From Diorhabda sublineata (taxonomy: Eukaryota; Arthropoda; Insecta; Coleoptera; Chrysomelidae), in NCBI RefSeq assembly GCF_026230105.1, contig NC_079479.1:35929385-35993384 (forward strand): a DNA stretch of 64,000 nucleotides, in the 5' to 3' direction. The notes under the pieces were generated by a model. The model made no database searches. It was not told the DNA's origin and saw nothing but the letters and a program-made list of their open reading frames with translations. Both the position numbers and the translations under genes were made by a program. Within the stretch, counting starts at the first letter, position 1; every line of letters begins with the position of its first letter. Positions 1 through 15,370 of the stretch are shown here, one piece after another.

Positions 1-3000
1 ATTCAATAATTAAAATGTTTTTCTATAAAAAAAAATGTTATCTAATAATTAATTTAAAGAATAAACACTTGAATACTATAATTTAAATAAATTCCATTAC
101 ATTACATTAAATTTAAATACATTTCTTATTTAAACTAAATACTAACTTGGCAACAGTGTCGTATCTATACACTACTAGAACGAAATAATTTTATTTACAT
201 ACTTTAACACATTGTATACGGTTTATATTCATGAAATTAGTTTATTTAATCAATATTATTGATAGTTTTATTTATATATCATGTTAAATAACTAATCGTT
301 AGAAATAAAGTGAATACGTGGCAACTACGTTGTGGTCTGTTGAATGATATGAAGTTAGCCGCGTATACGAAACCACGTGTTCCGTGTTCTAAAACTAAAT
401 TGAATGATATTATTAAATTAATGTAACTAAAAAACGATATTTTTAATTAAGTGTATTAATTTTGAAGTGTTTACAGTCAAAATTTAATCTAGAATGTCTA
501 ATACCGTATTTACGGTGCCAGATAATTTTTTTCTTTGTAAAGTACGTACGTATTTGAATAATTTAAAATCTAAATACTCAAGTATGTACCTAGTATGCTA
601 ATAAAAACGGCTCTCGACCTTGTATTATGAACTGTATTGGAAAAATCTCGAAAGTATTTTAAAAATCGTTTGCACGGGAGGGAACAATTAATTTTTAATA
701 ACGGATACCTATGATTCCGTGCATTATTTTAATTAAGAAACGTGATTTTATAAAAATTGTGGTGCAAAGACCTTATTTTTTTCTCGACGGTTCCGTTAGT
801 TGTAATAATAAATTGGTTACTCAAGTTAATTTGCTGGAACGATTCGTACGTCGGTGCAAATTGCCGTGTTGCCACGTATACTACAAAGTTGTAATACTAT
901 AAATATTGTCAATTTTTTCAGAAATAGTATTTTTGATATCTCCATACACCGAAGTTCAAGTAGAATATAATAAAATGCGAAAAAAAAAACTTTAATAACA
1001 ATATAGAAAAATAAAAACAGTAATCTAATGTTGATTACTTATAAAAATAAAGTTTATAATTAGTTTCGAAGAAAAATTCATCGTATCGGCAACGCTGTTA
1101 TACCTTTCAATGAACATAACGAGTTTCACCTTTCATATGTCATGGTCGGGTGCCGTGACCTACCTCAATATGTACGAACAACCAGTTCTTCTTTTTTTTT
1201 AACGCGCAAGGTCTCTTTTATAATTTTTATTATACAATACAATCGGTATTTTTCATATAAAAATGATATACTATTTAATAAATGCACTATTTTATCACAA
1301 AAAATAAACGATAAACAGAAAAAAATAGTTTGATGTAATATATTTATTTTTAAAGACCCGGTATACTACACAGAACACAAAATTCAATAATTTTGAGAAA
1401 ATTTTAAACTCAACTGTTTCTAATCTATGTTAATTATAGGAAATTACTGATTTCGTTTCTAGAACGATTCGCTGAAATCACGAAATCAACAACAAACACT
1501 TCACTAAATTCGATTATCGAATATTTATTTCCATAGCAACACGTCGTCCATCTCGACTCGTTCTTATTCAGATAAAGGAGATAGTACTTTAAATTGTACG
1601 CGAAAAGTCAAAAATCACACAATTACAATTAGATTATTAACTTGTAGTTATTTAATATTAACTCTATAAAATAAATAGGTTACTCTTCTTTTTCTTCAAC
1701 TTGGCCTTTGACTATGTGATTACGTACATAAATGTTACGAGTATCAATCGATCGGACGGGAAGAAATTGACGTAGCAGTCCGTTTTAATTCTAAACAGTG
1801 TTGCCGCTTCAAATAGATTTTCGTTGTTATTACTAAATTTTTAATTGTCTGTAGTATGATTGCGTAATTATTTGCAATTTTTTAGTAGGGAATTAAACAT
1901 TCGTTATCATTTGATTAAATAAATAAAAACGCCCTCGATAAAAATGTAAATTATTCAAATTCTCACATTCTAAGAACATTTGTTTTAATTTTTTTATATA
2001 CAGGACGTATTTGAATATATTCAGATTATTCAATTGTTTCGGTTACTTCTGTAGGTTTTATCCATTCGAGTGGTTCGAAAACGAATATTTCCAATCATTT
2101 TCATTATTTTAACGATGTAAAATCCATTCGAAACAATTTAAATCTTACACAACATCTAGACAGCTGTCGATTCCACTTATAGGACGCCCTGTATACTAAA
2201 TTAAATTTTTAAAACTCTTTCAAGGATGATTTACTTTTTGTTTAAAGTTTTTTTAGTTTCGATGGAATGTTTGTTGCAACAAATAACACGAGAATACGTG
2301 CTGAAAATATCATGTGATTTGTTACGTGTAAATTTTGTTTTATCAACAGATTAAATTAGGTTTATATATAACCTTAAAACGTGGTAAATATATCTCGGGC
2401 ATTAAAGGTTTAAATAATAATAATATTACGTATTGCAACATCAGTTAAAATCAACAAAGTTGATGTAAACACTATAAAATTATACGTTTATTGTCGTAAA
2501 TACAAAAATACGTGTTAGAAATTGAGATAAATCGAAAATAATTCAATATCAAGGTGTAGTGTTTCCTTTTTTAACCATATCGAATATTAATTGTACTGCA
2601 AGTGAAATTTTTAGGTTAGAAAACAAGAAAAAATCACCGATAGATATATTTTCTAGCTTATTCTAATAAATTCCGACCCCTATTTTCCTTCTAGGAAATC
2701 TGGTTTCAAGACTTTCAATTCAGATTCAGATTAGATACTTTTTTGTTACCCCGTATATTATGTACGAAAAAAACTATGACTAATGTAGGAGTTTATATTT
2801 GAAAGTATTTATTAGAAGCTATTAAAAATAATCGACGTCGATTACTAATACTTTTTAATAATTAATTGTTTTTACTTCTTATAATAAATTATATATTAAT
2901 ACAATTCATTCGTTAACAATAATGATAAAGACACGCCACGGAAAATAAAGTGTGACTAATATCGATGAGTTGGCGCTAATAAAATAATCGTGTGGCTATT

Positions 3001-6000
3001 ATCGAACAGATGGCGATACCTGCTGTGAAGTCACGCTATCTCTCTCGCGCTCATTAATTGGTATATCTACTATTCGACACAATTATTTACGAAGAGTTCT
3101 ACATGTCAAATGTAGGTCAGTATGTCTGGAACATCGTTTTTTACGCGAATGAATACCAACTTGAAAATAAGCCACGTGGATTTTCGTACGTTCGATTTTT
3201 TTTGTTACGTGGGTGGTACGTTGTTGAATTAATACCTTCATAGGTCATTATATAAGTACTTAACCTTTGAAATCAACTAATTAATTTATCGTGCGATTAA
3301 AATTATATCAAATAATAAACAATAAATAATCTAATTTAACTTGTCACGGAAGTGAACGTTAGAATATCTGTTGATGCTAATAAAATTTTTTATAGACAAA
3401 TATTTTTCTTGTTATTAGGTATAGCCGGCGTTTACACGAGTTTTTCTATATTATAAACAAATATCAACCGGATGTTTTGTTGAATTGATATAGTTCTAAG
3501 TAAATTTCATTTAATTATATAATTATTATACCTAAAAACGTTAAATTCCTGTTGTTTATGTATTTGTATCTACTTTGAAACGTAAACATGTTTTTATACA
3601 AAAATATTCTCATACGATATACATATTTAATATATTACGTCAGTTTTTTCAACGAATTCCTTGTGATCTAATTCTCAATGGCCGATACAAATTCTTATTC
3701 ATTTTTAAATCAATTATTTACGTATAACGTCATATTATAACCTACTATGTATAGACTAACGCTAGAAACTGACTATCGTTGTCAGTTGTCAGGTGACTTT
3801 GATGTTTGATGAAATTATTCTACAGTGTTGCCGTACCTAACAGATTTTCTTCAAAATTAATTTGTAATATTTTTTTAGAGAAAAAGTACTTAAAAAGTCT
3901 TACAGCGGTTGACCGGACTATATATTAAACACCACTCTTAATTTTGAAACGAAAAATATCAAATTTCATATCAATACTCATACAAATAGATTTAAAACAA
4001 AAAATTACTGATCGCTCCTCGTAGTATAAAAGTTGTTCAACCTGAAAATGTCAATAATGAATCAGCTTTAGCGAATTTGTGTCAATGTAATAATTTTTTT
4101 CAATGCAATTGTTATTGATGTGACTAATACCGAATACGACTGTTGTACCTTATACTAGAAATATACATTTATCATAAATTTATTTTAAAATTAATGTAAT
4201 AGTGTTTAAATTCACAGAAATTATTTACGAACTGAATATAAAGATGGCTCTGGACTTCTACGTAACCCGAGCAGTCCATTATTATTTTCAAGGGGTGTAC
4301 GTCATATGAATAGCTTCGTTCGCGAGGCAAATTCCCAATCAGTTTAGGAACCGATCGCATATTATCTTATTTGTTTATTTACGGAAATATAATATTATGC
4401 TTTTACGATAACAAACAAAGAATAATGTCTCCTCGATCTTGATGTTTCGCTTGGATGCTTCTGTGTACTTGAAGACATTGCATATTACTGCTAATTATGC
4501 GTTTGTTGTGTCTGGTTACAACGTTTTCGTAACCACCTGTAGGTCACTGAACCGTCTCGCCACTAAATTAAATTTGTTTAGATAACAATTTTTGTAACGG
4601 TATCGTTCAGTAAAAATTTATATTAATTGAATCGTTTAGAAATTAGTAGAAAATTTATTTTCACAACTGGCAACATCGCAAAGCCGATATTGTCCCAATT
4701 TTATGTTTTTCGTCTCGCAACGTTTTTAAACTTTCAGTTATATTCCAAATGTTTCGTTTGAAGGTACATTTATAAAAATTATTTTATATTTATAGTAATA
4801 AAAAAATAAACCCGTATAAACATCTTTACGAAATAAATTATTTTAAATGTCAAGTCTGCAACAAACTTCATCTTCTTTTTTATAGCAAACGAACCTGAAA
4901 ATGGCTAACAATGGAACGTGAATTAATCTTATTATTAATAGAGAATGTTTTAATTCTTATCCAAACGTCTTAAATAAACGAAAAGTGGTTAATAAAAGAC
5001 GTCCATAATCTAGAAGGTTTTCATTGGTGGATTTTTTTTTTTTGTAGATTTTTAGCCTTGTTCGATTTCCGGAGGAGGCCAGCAAGTCTGCTGTTTCCGA
5101 TTCAATTAATAGTGTGAATACAAAAAAAATTGACAGTCACAATGTGTGTATGTTGCGTTGGCCAAGGTCCGCGATCACTAAACTTTAGGTTGGGCTCTCA
5201 GATTTCGGTTTGGTATACAGAGGCGGATCGAAATATTTTTTCAAATATATAAATAATTAATTTCAATATTGATACCAATATAGGTGATTAGTTAGTATGA
5301 CAGGTGACAGTAAGAAATAAAAGCGACGTTGCCAAGTCGTAATTTAAATAAATGATATTAATTTCGTGATACGAGGGAGGTTCGATAGAAGTTGGTGAAT
5401 GGAAATTTATTTGATTTATGGTGTATTTCACCATTATAAACAAAGTAGTAAGGAATCGATAAAAAAAAAGTTAAAACTGATTAATAAAATTGAGATGTGA
5501 CATATTTTGTGGAAAATAAATTCCCGCCGCCACTGTATCGGCGAGAAAAGCCGGAGACTTATAAAATTATACATTGAGAGATACTTTTTCTCATTGGTTA
5601 TTTATCTCACCTCAGTTATAAGCGAATTCAGGTCATTTAATTATTAATGCAATTTAAGGAGCAATAAATTTATCTAGATTTAGTAGGACTGTAAGAAAAA
5701 AAATGTTAGAAAATGTATCATGGTCAGCGGATGTAAATAGAAACGAAAAAAAAAAGGGAAGGGCATTTGGTATTAATCTCTAAACGATAAAATTGTATTG
5801 AATTGAAAAAAAAATTATTAATTATATAAATTTGGTAATTATCATTAAAAATAATCAATTCAAATGAAAATTAAACTAATCAATTGACCTATTGCAGGCC
5901 ATTAATAAAAAAAAATTCGTCCGACATATTTAACACCGATTCAAACTTTATGAACTGGCCTATAATGAATGGTAATATGTGAAATTGTTGTAATAGAAGA

Positions 6001-9000
6001 ACGCGCTCATCACCAACAACTCGAGCATGATAAAAATAAAATGTACGTACTTTCAAATACATTCTCTTAATCGTTAAGTTCGTAGCGGATCAAAAAATCA
6101 AGAAAGTAGTTCAATTTTTGAAATATCGAAACGTTCTTTCGCGACGAAGCTGCAATATTGAAAGTAATTTAATTTTTGAGGGCGAATGAACTCAATTCAT
6201 CGATCAATTCATCGGATTTTATACGAGAAAACAATTTCTTGTTATCTTCTAGTAAAATTTTGAGGTTAAGTTACCGAGCGATAATTTCTCTACAATTTAC
6301 CGTATTTAACCAATAAAAACTGACATTTGCATTATTTATATTACAGAAAATCGTGTTTGTGTTTAATTTCTTTCATAATTGTCGTATTTATAATAAGTAA
6401 TCGGAGTTTTGAAAAGTTTAATTGGTACATTACGAAATATTATTATCAACTAATTTATACGAATACGTTTTATGTTGTAACAATTTTGAACCCATTGGTA
6501 AATTATTAAAATACACATATATATATATATATGCCCAACCCATCTGATCGACACAACTCGAGGTAAAAAAAGTTAATATTACAAGCACCAAGCTGTCTGG
6601 TAAACTATGATGATTATTTGAGTTAGCTTACAAGCAGATCAAGGTAAGCTACAAGTCAGGTATGGTACCGACACCTCTACCAACACCCTTAGGCGTTTTG
6701 AACGTGACCCTGTATTTATATTATTAATTAGAACTAATAATTATTCAAATACGTTTACTTCGAAAATCTGGGTTTCGTACACTTTGTAGAAATATACTTA
6801 AAACAGTATAAATATTTAAACAAAACTTTTAGTTATTAAATTATAATGAAAAACTTACTTGTGGTTTGTTATTTTTCACACAAGCACGCACGCTACTTTC
6901 TAATTATCTTTCTTCTCTTACGATTCGATGGTATTTTTTAGCGCCAATTTGCCATAGTAACACAAACTATGGATCTGATTGGTCAGTTGTAGGACAGTTA
7001 ACGCGGTACAATGTAGACGATGTACAGGGTCGGCTTAGGTATTAACATACGATATTAAAATATCAAAATTCGTTAAAAAATGTATTATTCTAATGCTAAA
7101 TACTAAAATAATAATTCTTCTTGGTATAAATATGATAAATATTCTCCATTGAGCAATAATATGGCTTTACTAGAATAATTGACTGATGTTATAATGTATG
7201 AATTGTTTGGAAATTAAATTGTATGATAATTTTTTTAATAACTTGTTACATGAATAAACTACCGCCCTATTATTACCCAATTCCAGCTTGACAATTTAGT
7301 CTGGGGGCCGATAATATTGGAGTAAATACGCTTTTAGAAACTTTAAATGAAATAGCTTATTTTCGACAGTATTTTTGATGATTGTACGTTAAGAAGTGAT
7401 ATTTTTGAACGAAGAAAAAACTTTTATACAAATATTTTCGAATTATTCACGAAATACTAGGAAATAAATATTCGTCAAAGATAAATCATTAGTTTTAAGT
7501 TGGCCCCTTGACTACTTTTATTTGAATAATGACATTTAAAAAATATTTATCACAAAAACCTACACAGTTCACTATATAATCGAACGCTTACCAATCCCTG
7601 ACATAAAAAAAATTGGTTTACATCCTTGAATAATTATATTTCGAAAAAATATATAATTAACAGTAGTTTCGTACCCTAATACACCATATTTGTTTCATAC
7701 GTATGTAAAAAATATATAAACCTTGAAAAACAAGAGATAGAAAAATGCTTAGGCCAATCCTGCTTAATTAGTAAGAAAAATCCGATACGAACCAGTACGT
7801 ACTAGATAGTTCTGTATTGATATAAATAAATATATGAATTATTGATCTTAAATACCCTTAAATAATCATTAAATATCTATTTTTATAGAATTTATGGGAT
7901 TTTAATTAATAAACGTCAGCCGGGACAAATATTTCTTGAATACAATGAGAATCCAGTGGAACAGCTTAATTCATCACATTGTATTGACGAAGTTTTATTG
8001 AAACGTACACTGGTTGATTGTATATTCAAAATGAACTTCAACATTTTTGGATCGTTAACTTAATTAGAATATTAATTTTTCTAATTTATAATCAACGTAT
8101 GTTTTACGAGATTGATTATTGATTGTTCGATTGATGAGTGAATAATGTATAATGAAACTTCAGTTGTACACTTTTTGAGAGGTTTCTTAATCCGGTTTCA
8201 AATTATTCAATTCTGTAATCCAATTTGGTAACGATCCGTAATTATTGTATAATTTGAAATCTGTTAGACTTTATAATATACAATAATTGCCTTTAATTAT
8301 GGGATTAATTAAACGTATTTACGTTTCGGTGATTGAATCACATCAAAATCCAAAAGATTAACTTTACAGATACGTATCTGTAGCGCATGCGCGTGCTACA
8401 GCTGATGATCGTAAGGTCGTTGAAATGGAAAAAAGCTGAAGGTTATTAAGAATTGAAAAAAAAAACGTTTTGAATTTTGGAAATAACAACTTTTAATGTC
8501 ATTTCTTGTATAATTAGTATTATTATAAGTTTTGCGAACACAATCAAACCTATTGTATCTTATCTAATTATAGTAATAAGACTTATGTTTAATTAATTTT
8601 AATAAATAAACGACCGTTAACATTTTATTAGTATACGTTTTATTTTCATTATCCCAATAACTTTTAATATTTGTATTAGGGTCAAGATTATCTTCTATTT
8701 TAGGTTAAATATCAGAGCCGTATTAATGGAACATTGTACTTAATATTTTAAAGGTATTATCAATATTTATATTATAAATCGACGTTTTAACCATTTTACC
8801 ATAGGAATTAATCAATAAAATTCTCTTTTTTCGTCCTTTTTTCATACGTGCTCGGTAAGAATTTAAAAAACTCAATACTCTGTAACAGCACGTGATTTCA
8901 CGTGACGTGACGGTTATTTCATAAATTAGGTTAGGTTAGTTAGTTTAATTAATTGTTTAAAAATAAACCCATCACTTAAATAGAATGTATGGACGTTAAC

Positions 9001-10548
9001 ATTTGGAAAAATAAGAAGAAATTAACATATTGTTTGTAAAATTGAGGTCAAAACTAAAAAAAAAAATAATAAATTGAAAAACAACTCTCGTATATTCTTG
9101 AATATTTACGTGGTAAGCGTATCGAATAAAGTTAAATTCACTGGGAAGTTCATTAATTATAACAAATAAAAAAAAAATCAAGAACATGTGTAGCTTGGAC
9201 TTGAAGTACGTAGACCAAGAGACGAACCTTGAGCCTTTAAAGGGTCAACCATCGTTGAACTAAGTAGGCCATGCAGGAGAACCTTGATGCTTCAATTGTT
9301 TGTAAATTCAATAATTTATTTGGAAGTGACTACTTGATAGACAGTACGGTCATTTTAAAAACTAACAAATAAAAATATTAGATAAAATTGTTATAAAATT
9401 ACTGTTGTTATTATATATTGTTATAAAATATTAATAATATTTATACGACGCGATTTGCATTGAATGTATTGTGTTGTGCCGATATTTAGGGGCGTCTATC
9501 TGTATATCGAAATAAAATTTTGTACTTTTAACTAGATTAACTAAATTGTAATTAAAATTTAGACGAAAGTATTCGTATATTTGATTATATTTGTTAACCT
9601 TCAAGTTAAATACTTTCACTTTTATTAAAATGACCGTTTGGTCGGTTGTATAGACAGACTAATCTTATCGTAAACATGAAAAACTTGTCTTCGGGAAGTA
9701 GAGGAAGTGAACGACGGACAATTTAATTGGATAGGCTTAATATTCCATGCAAATTATGTTCATGAACACTCGTAAATCATTATTCATATTGCAATCTCCA
9801 GTACAGGGTCTTTATTTTGGATTTATCGATTGTGCCATCTTGTGAACAAATATTGACTTAAGAACTCTTTCAAGGGGTCGTTGACTTTTCGTGTTATTAA
9901 ATATTTTTAACAACGTTTAATTGACTTTGTTTTTTTATCAAATTGTTTTATCTAATGAGATATTTATTTGTAAATATTTGTTTCATTTTAAACCTCTAGT
10001 GTTGCTGTTTTACCAACAAATCGTCACAGTCGAGTGGATACGCAAGGATTTCATGAAAAATAAATTATTCGCTGGCGTTGTCCTTGCTCTTACCTTCTTT
10101 TGAATCAGAATAAACCAGGAAGTATATCGGAAGGAAGTTAACATTGAAAAATCCCGATTTGAAATAAACAAAAATACTTGTAATACGCAAATTATATATA
10201 AAAATGTATTTTTTTCCAATTAAATTAGGAAAAAACTGTATAATTAACGTAATTAGGTAGTTTGATTTGATATTTATTTTAAAATTAAATTTTCCAGTAC
10301 AAATATTGGATTCTGAACGCCTATTAACAAAATGGCGGTGGTGCACAGTAAAAGTGGGTTGAAAGACAATTTTTGTTGTTTAAATGAATCGAGTTCAAAT
10401 CCCAACGCTTCCAATATTTTTAAACTTTTTTTTCATTCTCCACAGTGGTGTGTTTCATGAAATCGAGTGATTTTAGGGGATAAGGGATAAATAAAAGTAC
10501 TGTCAGTTGTCAACGTCCAATTTTTCGCAAATTAATTACAATAAAAAT
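1..10548. other. AT-rich intergenic region without a supported gene
   Basis: All open frames here are short (about 60-90 codons), lack recognisable motifs and are interrupted by AT-rich sequence typical of non-coding insect DNA. A (TA)n run lies at about 6,515-6,532. Scattered CCCTGTATA or TACAGGG fragments (about 2,171, 6,708 and 7,022) look like ends of the inverted-repeat element family seen intact at 38.8-40.05 kb. A short hairpin with TGTAGC/GCTACA arms lies at about 8,380-8,400. The only stretch with coding-like composition is at 5,056-5,188 and is listed separately. Unseen small exons of a gene extending beyond the left edge remain possible. Confidence 0.6.
5056..5188 (+). other. Weak candidate terminal exon, unidentified
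   Basis: A long T tract followed by TTTTTAG at 5,055 resembles a splice acceptor. The frame starting at 5,057 stays open for 43 codons to a TAG at 5,186-5,188. Its first third is rich in GAG, GCC, AGC and AAG codons and clearly richer in G+C than the flanks. The peptide (beginning LVRFPEEASKSAVSDS) matches no family I recognise, and no upstream exon could be found. The reverse strand is also open over part of the stretch, so it may equally be a fragment of an interspersed repeat. Confidence 0.15.
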
Positions 10549-13500
10549 TTATTTTTTAAAAATAAGTTTCTCCATTGAAAGCATGGGATATTCGAATAAC
10601 AAGATCCAAATAATTGACAGCCCAAAACTTAACAACATTATTCCCCACGAATCGTAAGCCTAAAATGGATAGTTTTCACTTTCAGTCAGGTAACTTGCTA
10701 AACGACTATAATAAATTACTTACTATATTAAAAACACTGAAGTAAATCGGGCTTTTACTAGCGGAAAATATCAATTGTAACAATGGTCGGTGTACAAGAT
10801 AGATACTGAGACTGAATTTGTTCATAAATTGAAATAATCGTAAAGATAAAAATTGATTTATAAAACCTAAAAGTTAAAAATATTATTGTAACAAAATCAG
10901 TTCTATGATTCGTACCAAGTTGAAATTTACACGTCTGTGGATTTCTACTATGCTTTTTAAAAACATTCGATTGGTGAAGTTTAATTTGGCGCGCGTCTAT
11001 ACGAATTGTTATAGTACAGTCAAATTGTGTCAAGTTATTTTTTTATTGTATTATTGCATTTATCGACTATATTTTAAAACTCATTTCCAAATTTTTATCA
11101 ACCTTATCGATCAGTAAATCATTTAAATAATTAAATTTGTCGTTGAAATACCCCTAAACAACGTTTTACCCACAGAACCTGATTTACGTTACGATTTTAA
11201 CAAACTGGCAACGGTGTCTATGACATAGATACATTACGACGACGCACTTCCTTGTTCCGTAGCGCATGCCCAAATAATCCAGCAAACGGCTACTGCGAAA
11301 GTAGGCTTTAATAGAGCTATACTTAAGGCGTTTTCAAATCTTCGATATTCCGCTCGTCTTAATGAATTGTAGTCTCCGAATATACATACCACTATTATTA
11401 TCAAACTTAATAACCATAAAATTAGAGAATAAATCTGAAAATATTTAAATGAAAGTAATCCTGCTTAATGCCCAACGCCGAAATATTTACCCCAGACAAT
11501 TTTACGTGTAGATGTTTTTTTGTAGCTAATATATAACCTAAAATAGTTCCTATAAACCACGGAGTGGCTCTGGTTTCTGTTTTATAGTAAAATTCGTTTA
11601 GATACGTAGTAGCGGAGCCTCTAAAATGTTTCAGTAAACAATAAATACAATCTCATAAATAGTATACAGATAAACTACCAAGCGGCGTTGCACGATTTAA
11701 TGAGTTTTCAGTAAACCTTCCGGATTCTTCACACTTACCTTATAAAATACGCAGTTTCGACTGCGGACATTTCGTAAATATAAGCTCTAGTGAAAGATAA
11801 TGTAATTGAAAGAATAATTAGCGTAATTATCGTACCGATTCCTATTTTGTAAGATAATCTAAATAACCAAAATATTATCGGCGATAAAATGTATAACTGC
11901 ATATCGACGTCTAAATACCAAGTATGAACAGTACACTGAAAATGTCCTACAAATATTAATTATGTAATATTATTTTGGTTTCGTTACCATTTCCTCGACG
12001 TTCACTTGATTTTGTACGTAAAGTATTGAAGACCACCAATAATTCCGACAATTTTTTATATTTGCTAATAATATACTCCAATGGGGTCCAGATCCCATAT
12101 ATTTCCCCAATGTAGTGAAAACGAGTATCGAAGCAGCCAACGCGGGTGTCAAACTAACAAAAAATATTAAAACTTAATTTGTACGAATCGAATTTACCAG
12201 ATTTTTCCTCACCGTATATATCGATGTAAATAATGTTTCATAATCTCGATAAAAGTCATTTTACTTTTCATATTTTTATCAAAAAATACGTAAGTTACTA
12301 AAATTCCTCCTATTAATAAAAAAGTATCGCACGCCAATGTTCCCCTAATCAATAACATACTGTATATCACTTCTGTAAACTAAAAACAAACACAAATAAA
12401 TGTATTAGTACAATTTTATTAGACCGTTATTATTGAAAAACCCTGTATAACAAAGTAATAACTCTTCCCTGTAGATTTCTATTACATTTCCTATATTTCT
12501 TCTGGATACTTTTTAATTACTCACTTACCTCGATGAAATTCTTGAAATTTATAATCGTCATTTCCTGATACACCATGTATACATGCTTGAATATTATCCA
12601 TAACATACTTATAAATCTAAGTCCGTCCAGACAAGATAATTTAGAAGTTCGTTTTGGTACATCAAATAATATTTTACCGTTTGTATAAATTGAAAATGAT
12701 ACAAATATAGGGTGAATCATTACTAAAACAAAGAAAAAATATCTTGTATATCAAAGATAGGTAGGCAACACACATGACGTACCATATGATTGTATAGTGT
12801 GTTGCCTATATTAAAAAATATTGAAAGATAGTTAAATTAATGAAATTAATATAAATACAGGATATTATTTATCTTATGAATTGTTTTTTCTTAATTTCCA
12901 ATATTTTCTGAATATGATACTCACCTTTTCGTTTAGATCTTAATCCTAAATCTATTGCTGTTGATGTTATTACAATCAACATATAGAGACACAATATAGT
13001 TCTAGAAAAAAAGGAAAACTTGATATATACTTAATTTTTTTAAAAAATTTACCTTTCCTATATCAAACTCTTGTAAATTGAATTAAGATGTTATTAATTT
13101 ATTTTGATTTATAAAGTTCCTATAATCTTCGTAGTGTTTTGACATGTTGCCAAATTTCTTTTACATTCATCTTTCCACGTACTTACATTCCAATAATGGC
13201 GTCCGTATCTAACTTCGGATATGACTCAATAAAAGTTTGACATGTTACAGATGTAGAAGTAAGACCTAAAGTGTCTAATCCTTCTAAAATTTTTTCGGCA
13301 TCATTATCAGAGCAGTTGCTAGGTAAACATAATGCCCACGAACAACGTTTTGTTTTATTATATCCATCAGCTACGTGCAACATAATATTTTTTAAGTAGA
13401 TCTAAAAATATTCCCGAAGGAATAAAGTAAAGATTCATTAAAATAGAGATATTGAAAATTATATTCGTTTCGTTAGCAAGAGCGTCGAAAAACCGGCAAC

Positions 13501-15370
13501 ATTGCCTTAGCTTGTACTCGATTAATGAAACTATAATAGTTCAGTCAAAGTTGTATTAAAATTCATTTACCACACATTATTATTAGTAGGTATAAATATG
13601 TGTTTGTTTATTGGAAAAATCGATTATAAAGAAAATACTATCATTTTATTGATAATATATAGTAAAATGTAAAAGTTTTTTTAACGTAAAATTGAGCTTT
13701 TAATTTGATACGTATTTTAAAATATTCCTATGCTTCAACTAACTCAAGTAGACATACTTCATTAAAGATATCAATATGATTATGAAACAAAATGAGGTAA
13801 ATTTTTTGATAGTATGATTGTAAATACAATGTTGAAATAAAATAACATATAATTAAAATCCACATTAACTGTACTATAAACACTCGCTCGAATCGGAAAC
13901 GGATGTTTTTGAAAAGGTTAATACGAACGCGTGAAATTTCATTATTAAGTAAAGATAAAAAAATAATTTTCCTTGCAAATATTCACATATTTATTATTGA
14001 AATTGAACCGATAAAATTAATATTAACATAACCAAACTCATGAAAATAATCATTTTACACAATATATTAAGTGAATAATTACACGTTTTCAAATGTCAAT
14101 GATGTCTTACAATAGTGTATTATTGGTTGTCTACCTATCATTTTTTTATCAAATGATTTATCTAACAATTTCCCGTTAATTTGAACGTACTTGTCTATTC
14201 AACAAACTTGAGACTAAGTTGGGTTATTTAAAATATCTTAACCTAACATTTTCTGTTCATATTTATATCGATATCTATTTTCGTTTGCAATTCTCATATG
14301 TTACTGGCGAAAAATAAAAAACAATTAATACTACACATCAATATGTGATTAATATCATGTGACTAGTAAAAACAAATTTAATTGGCTTCTCCTATTTGCT
14401 ACGCCAAAAGCGGTATTTCTGCACAACGTTGCCATATTGTTAGATTCGTGAAAAAATATTTTTTGATTAAATTTCTTACCTTGTCGTGTTGTTTTTTATA
14501 TTATTTTAGTCAAATTTATTATATTATATTATGTAGTAATAAGGATCAAATCTATTACATTTTTATAGCAAATTTAGTTTTACCAACAATTCCTCGAGTG
14601 GCAACACTGCGCTCGAAAGTTTTTTATTAGACATTTAACGCAGTAGCGCGGGAAAACGATAATTTCTGAATCCCTCCTTTATTAGTGACCGATTGAAATA
14701 CTTACGTGATCTCGGGAATAAATTCGATTATTTTCTATTAGTGAACGGTTGAAAATTACATGTCCTAAACAGTATTTTCCTATTATATGATCATTTATGG
14801 AATTGATTTCGATACATTGTTCAAAGTTTCCCAATTCGCCGAGATTGTACGACATAACTCCCGCCGGTATTTTAGAAGAAGCATCAAACACTGTGAAAAT
14901 TAATCGAAATATATTGTTTTAGTCAATTTATGTGTTGTGAATATGTGAATATGAAAATTAGTGATTAAGTTGTGTGAAATGTGATTATGAAATTTTCGGT
15001 GTACATGGAACTTCACAATATGGCGGAGGAAACTAAGATATTTTGTTTAAGGTAAAAATTTCGATTAACTAAAATGTAATATAGTGATTAACGTGTTAAA
15101 TATCGTAATATAAAAACAATGAGATAGAAATCAGTACTTGAGATAAAGTAGTTTTTTGTTTTACCTACTTTGCAACGCCCAAATACCATCAAGATCGTTG
15201 GTATCATTCAATTTATTTAAAAACAAAGATATTGTTAATCGACATTGTGTCGAAACACCATCGCTGGTACTTATGCTTCTTAATTTTTTTAATAATTCAA
15301 ATTCGTTATAAATAGAAACTGTAATAAACATTGGATAAATGAAAATAAGTACGAATAAGTAAAAATTCAT
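10549..15370 (-). CDS. NRF-6-like (nose resistant to fluoxetine) membrane acyltransferase, copy A
   Basis: Coding exons, 5' to 3' on the minus strand: 15370-15169, 14890-14706, 13401-13187, 13001-12925, 12722-12529, 12379-12213, 12153-11988, 11935-11739, 11620-11491, 11434-11248, 10866-10724, 10659-10549. They join in frame to 657 residues with GT/AG borders throughout, the family's usual size. Residues 1-20 form a hydrophobic signal sequence. Residues about 45-200 are the extracellular NRF domain, with WALQMFDASSKIPAG, GNFEQC, GKYCLG and WALCLPSNCSDND. Residues about 250-650 are the Acyl_transf_3 multi-pass domain, opening with SCLDGLRFISMLWII and H273. It continues with CTVHTWYLDVDMQL (403-416), TETRATPW and IYLVH (H599). 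Such proteins are thought to move acyl groups or handle hydrophobic molecules in membranes; the substrate is unknown. The start is the only ATG preceding the signal sequence. The stop codon overlaps an AATAAA. Copy B lies 832 bp upstream in the same direction. Confidence 0.93.
12758..12811. mobile_element. Very short inverted-repeat element in intron 4 of copy A
   Basis: GGTAGGCAACACAC near 12,760 and GTGTGTTGCCTAT near 12,800 are inverted copies about 20 bp apart. The end sequence (G/A)TAGGCAACCA recurs in intron 4 and intron 1 of copy B and, as TTGGTTGTCTACCTAT, in intron 2 of copy A near 14,125. This looks like an internally deleted member of a small non-autonomous terminal-inverted-repeat family. 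Confidence 0.4.

Noticed and set aside
8925..8945. TTAGGTTAGGTTAG resembling the insect telomere repeat
   Set aside because: Only about two and a half copies, with no array; expected by chance in this composition.
10380..10410. GAGTTCAAATCCC and, near 15,595, AAGTTCGATTCC as possible tRNA B boxes
   Set aside because: No matching A box, acceptor stem or T-stem pairing could be formed around either.
10331..10460. ATGGCGGTGGTGCAC start with a short open frame on the plus strand
   Set aside because: Only about 43 codons, no recognisable motif, and located just downstream of copy A's 3' end.
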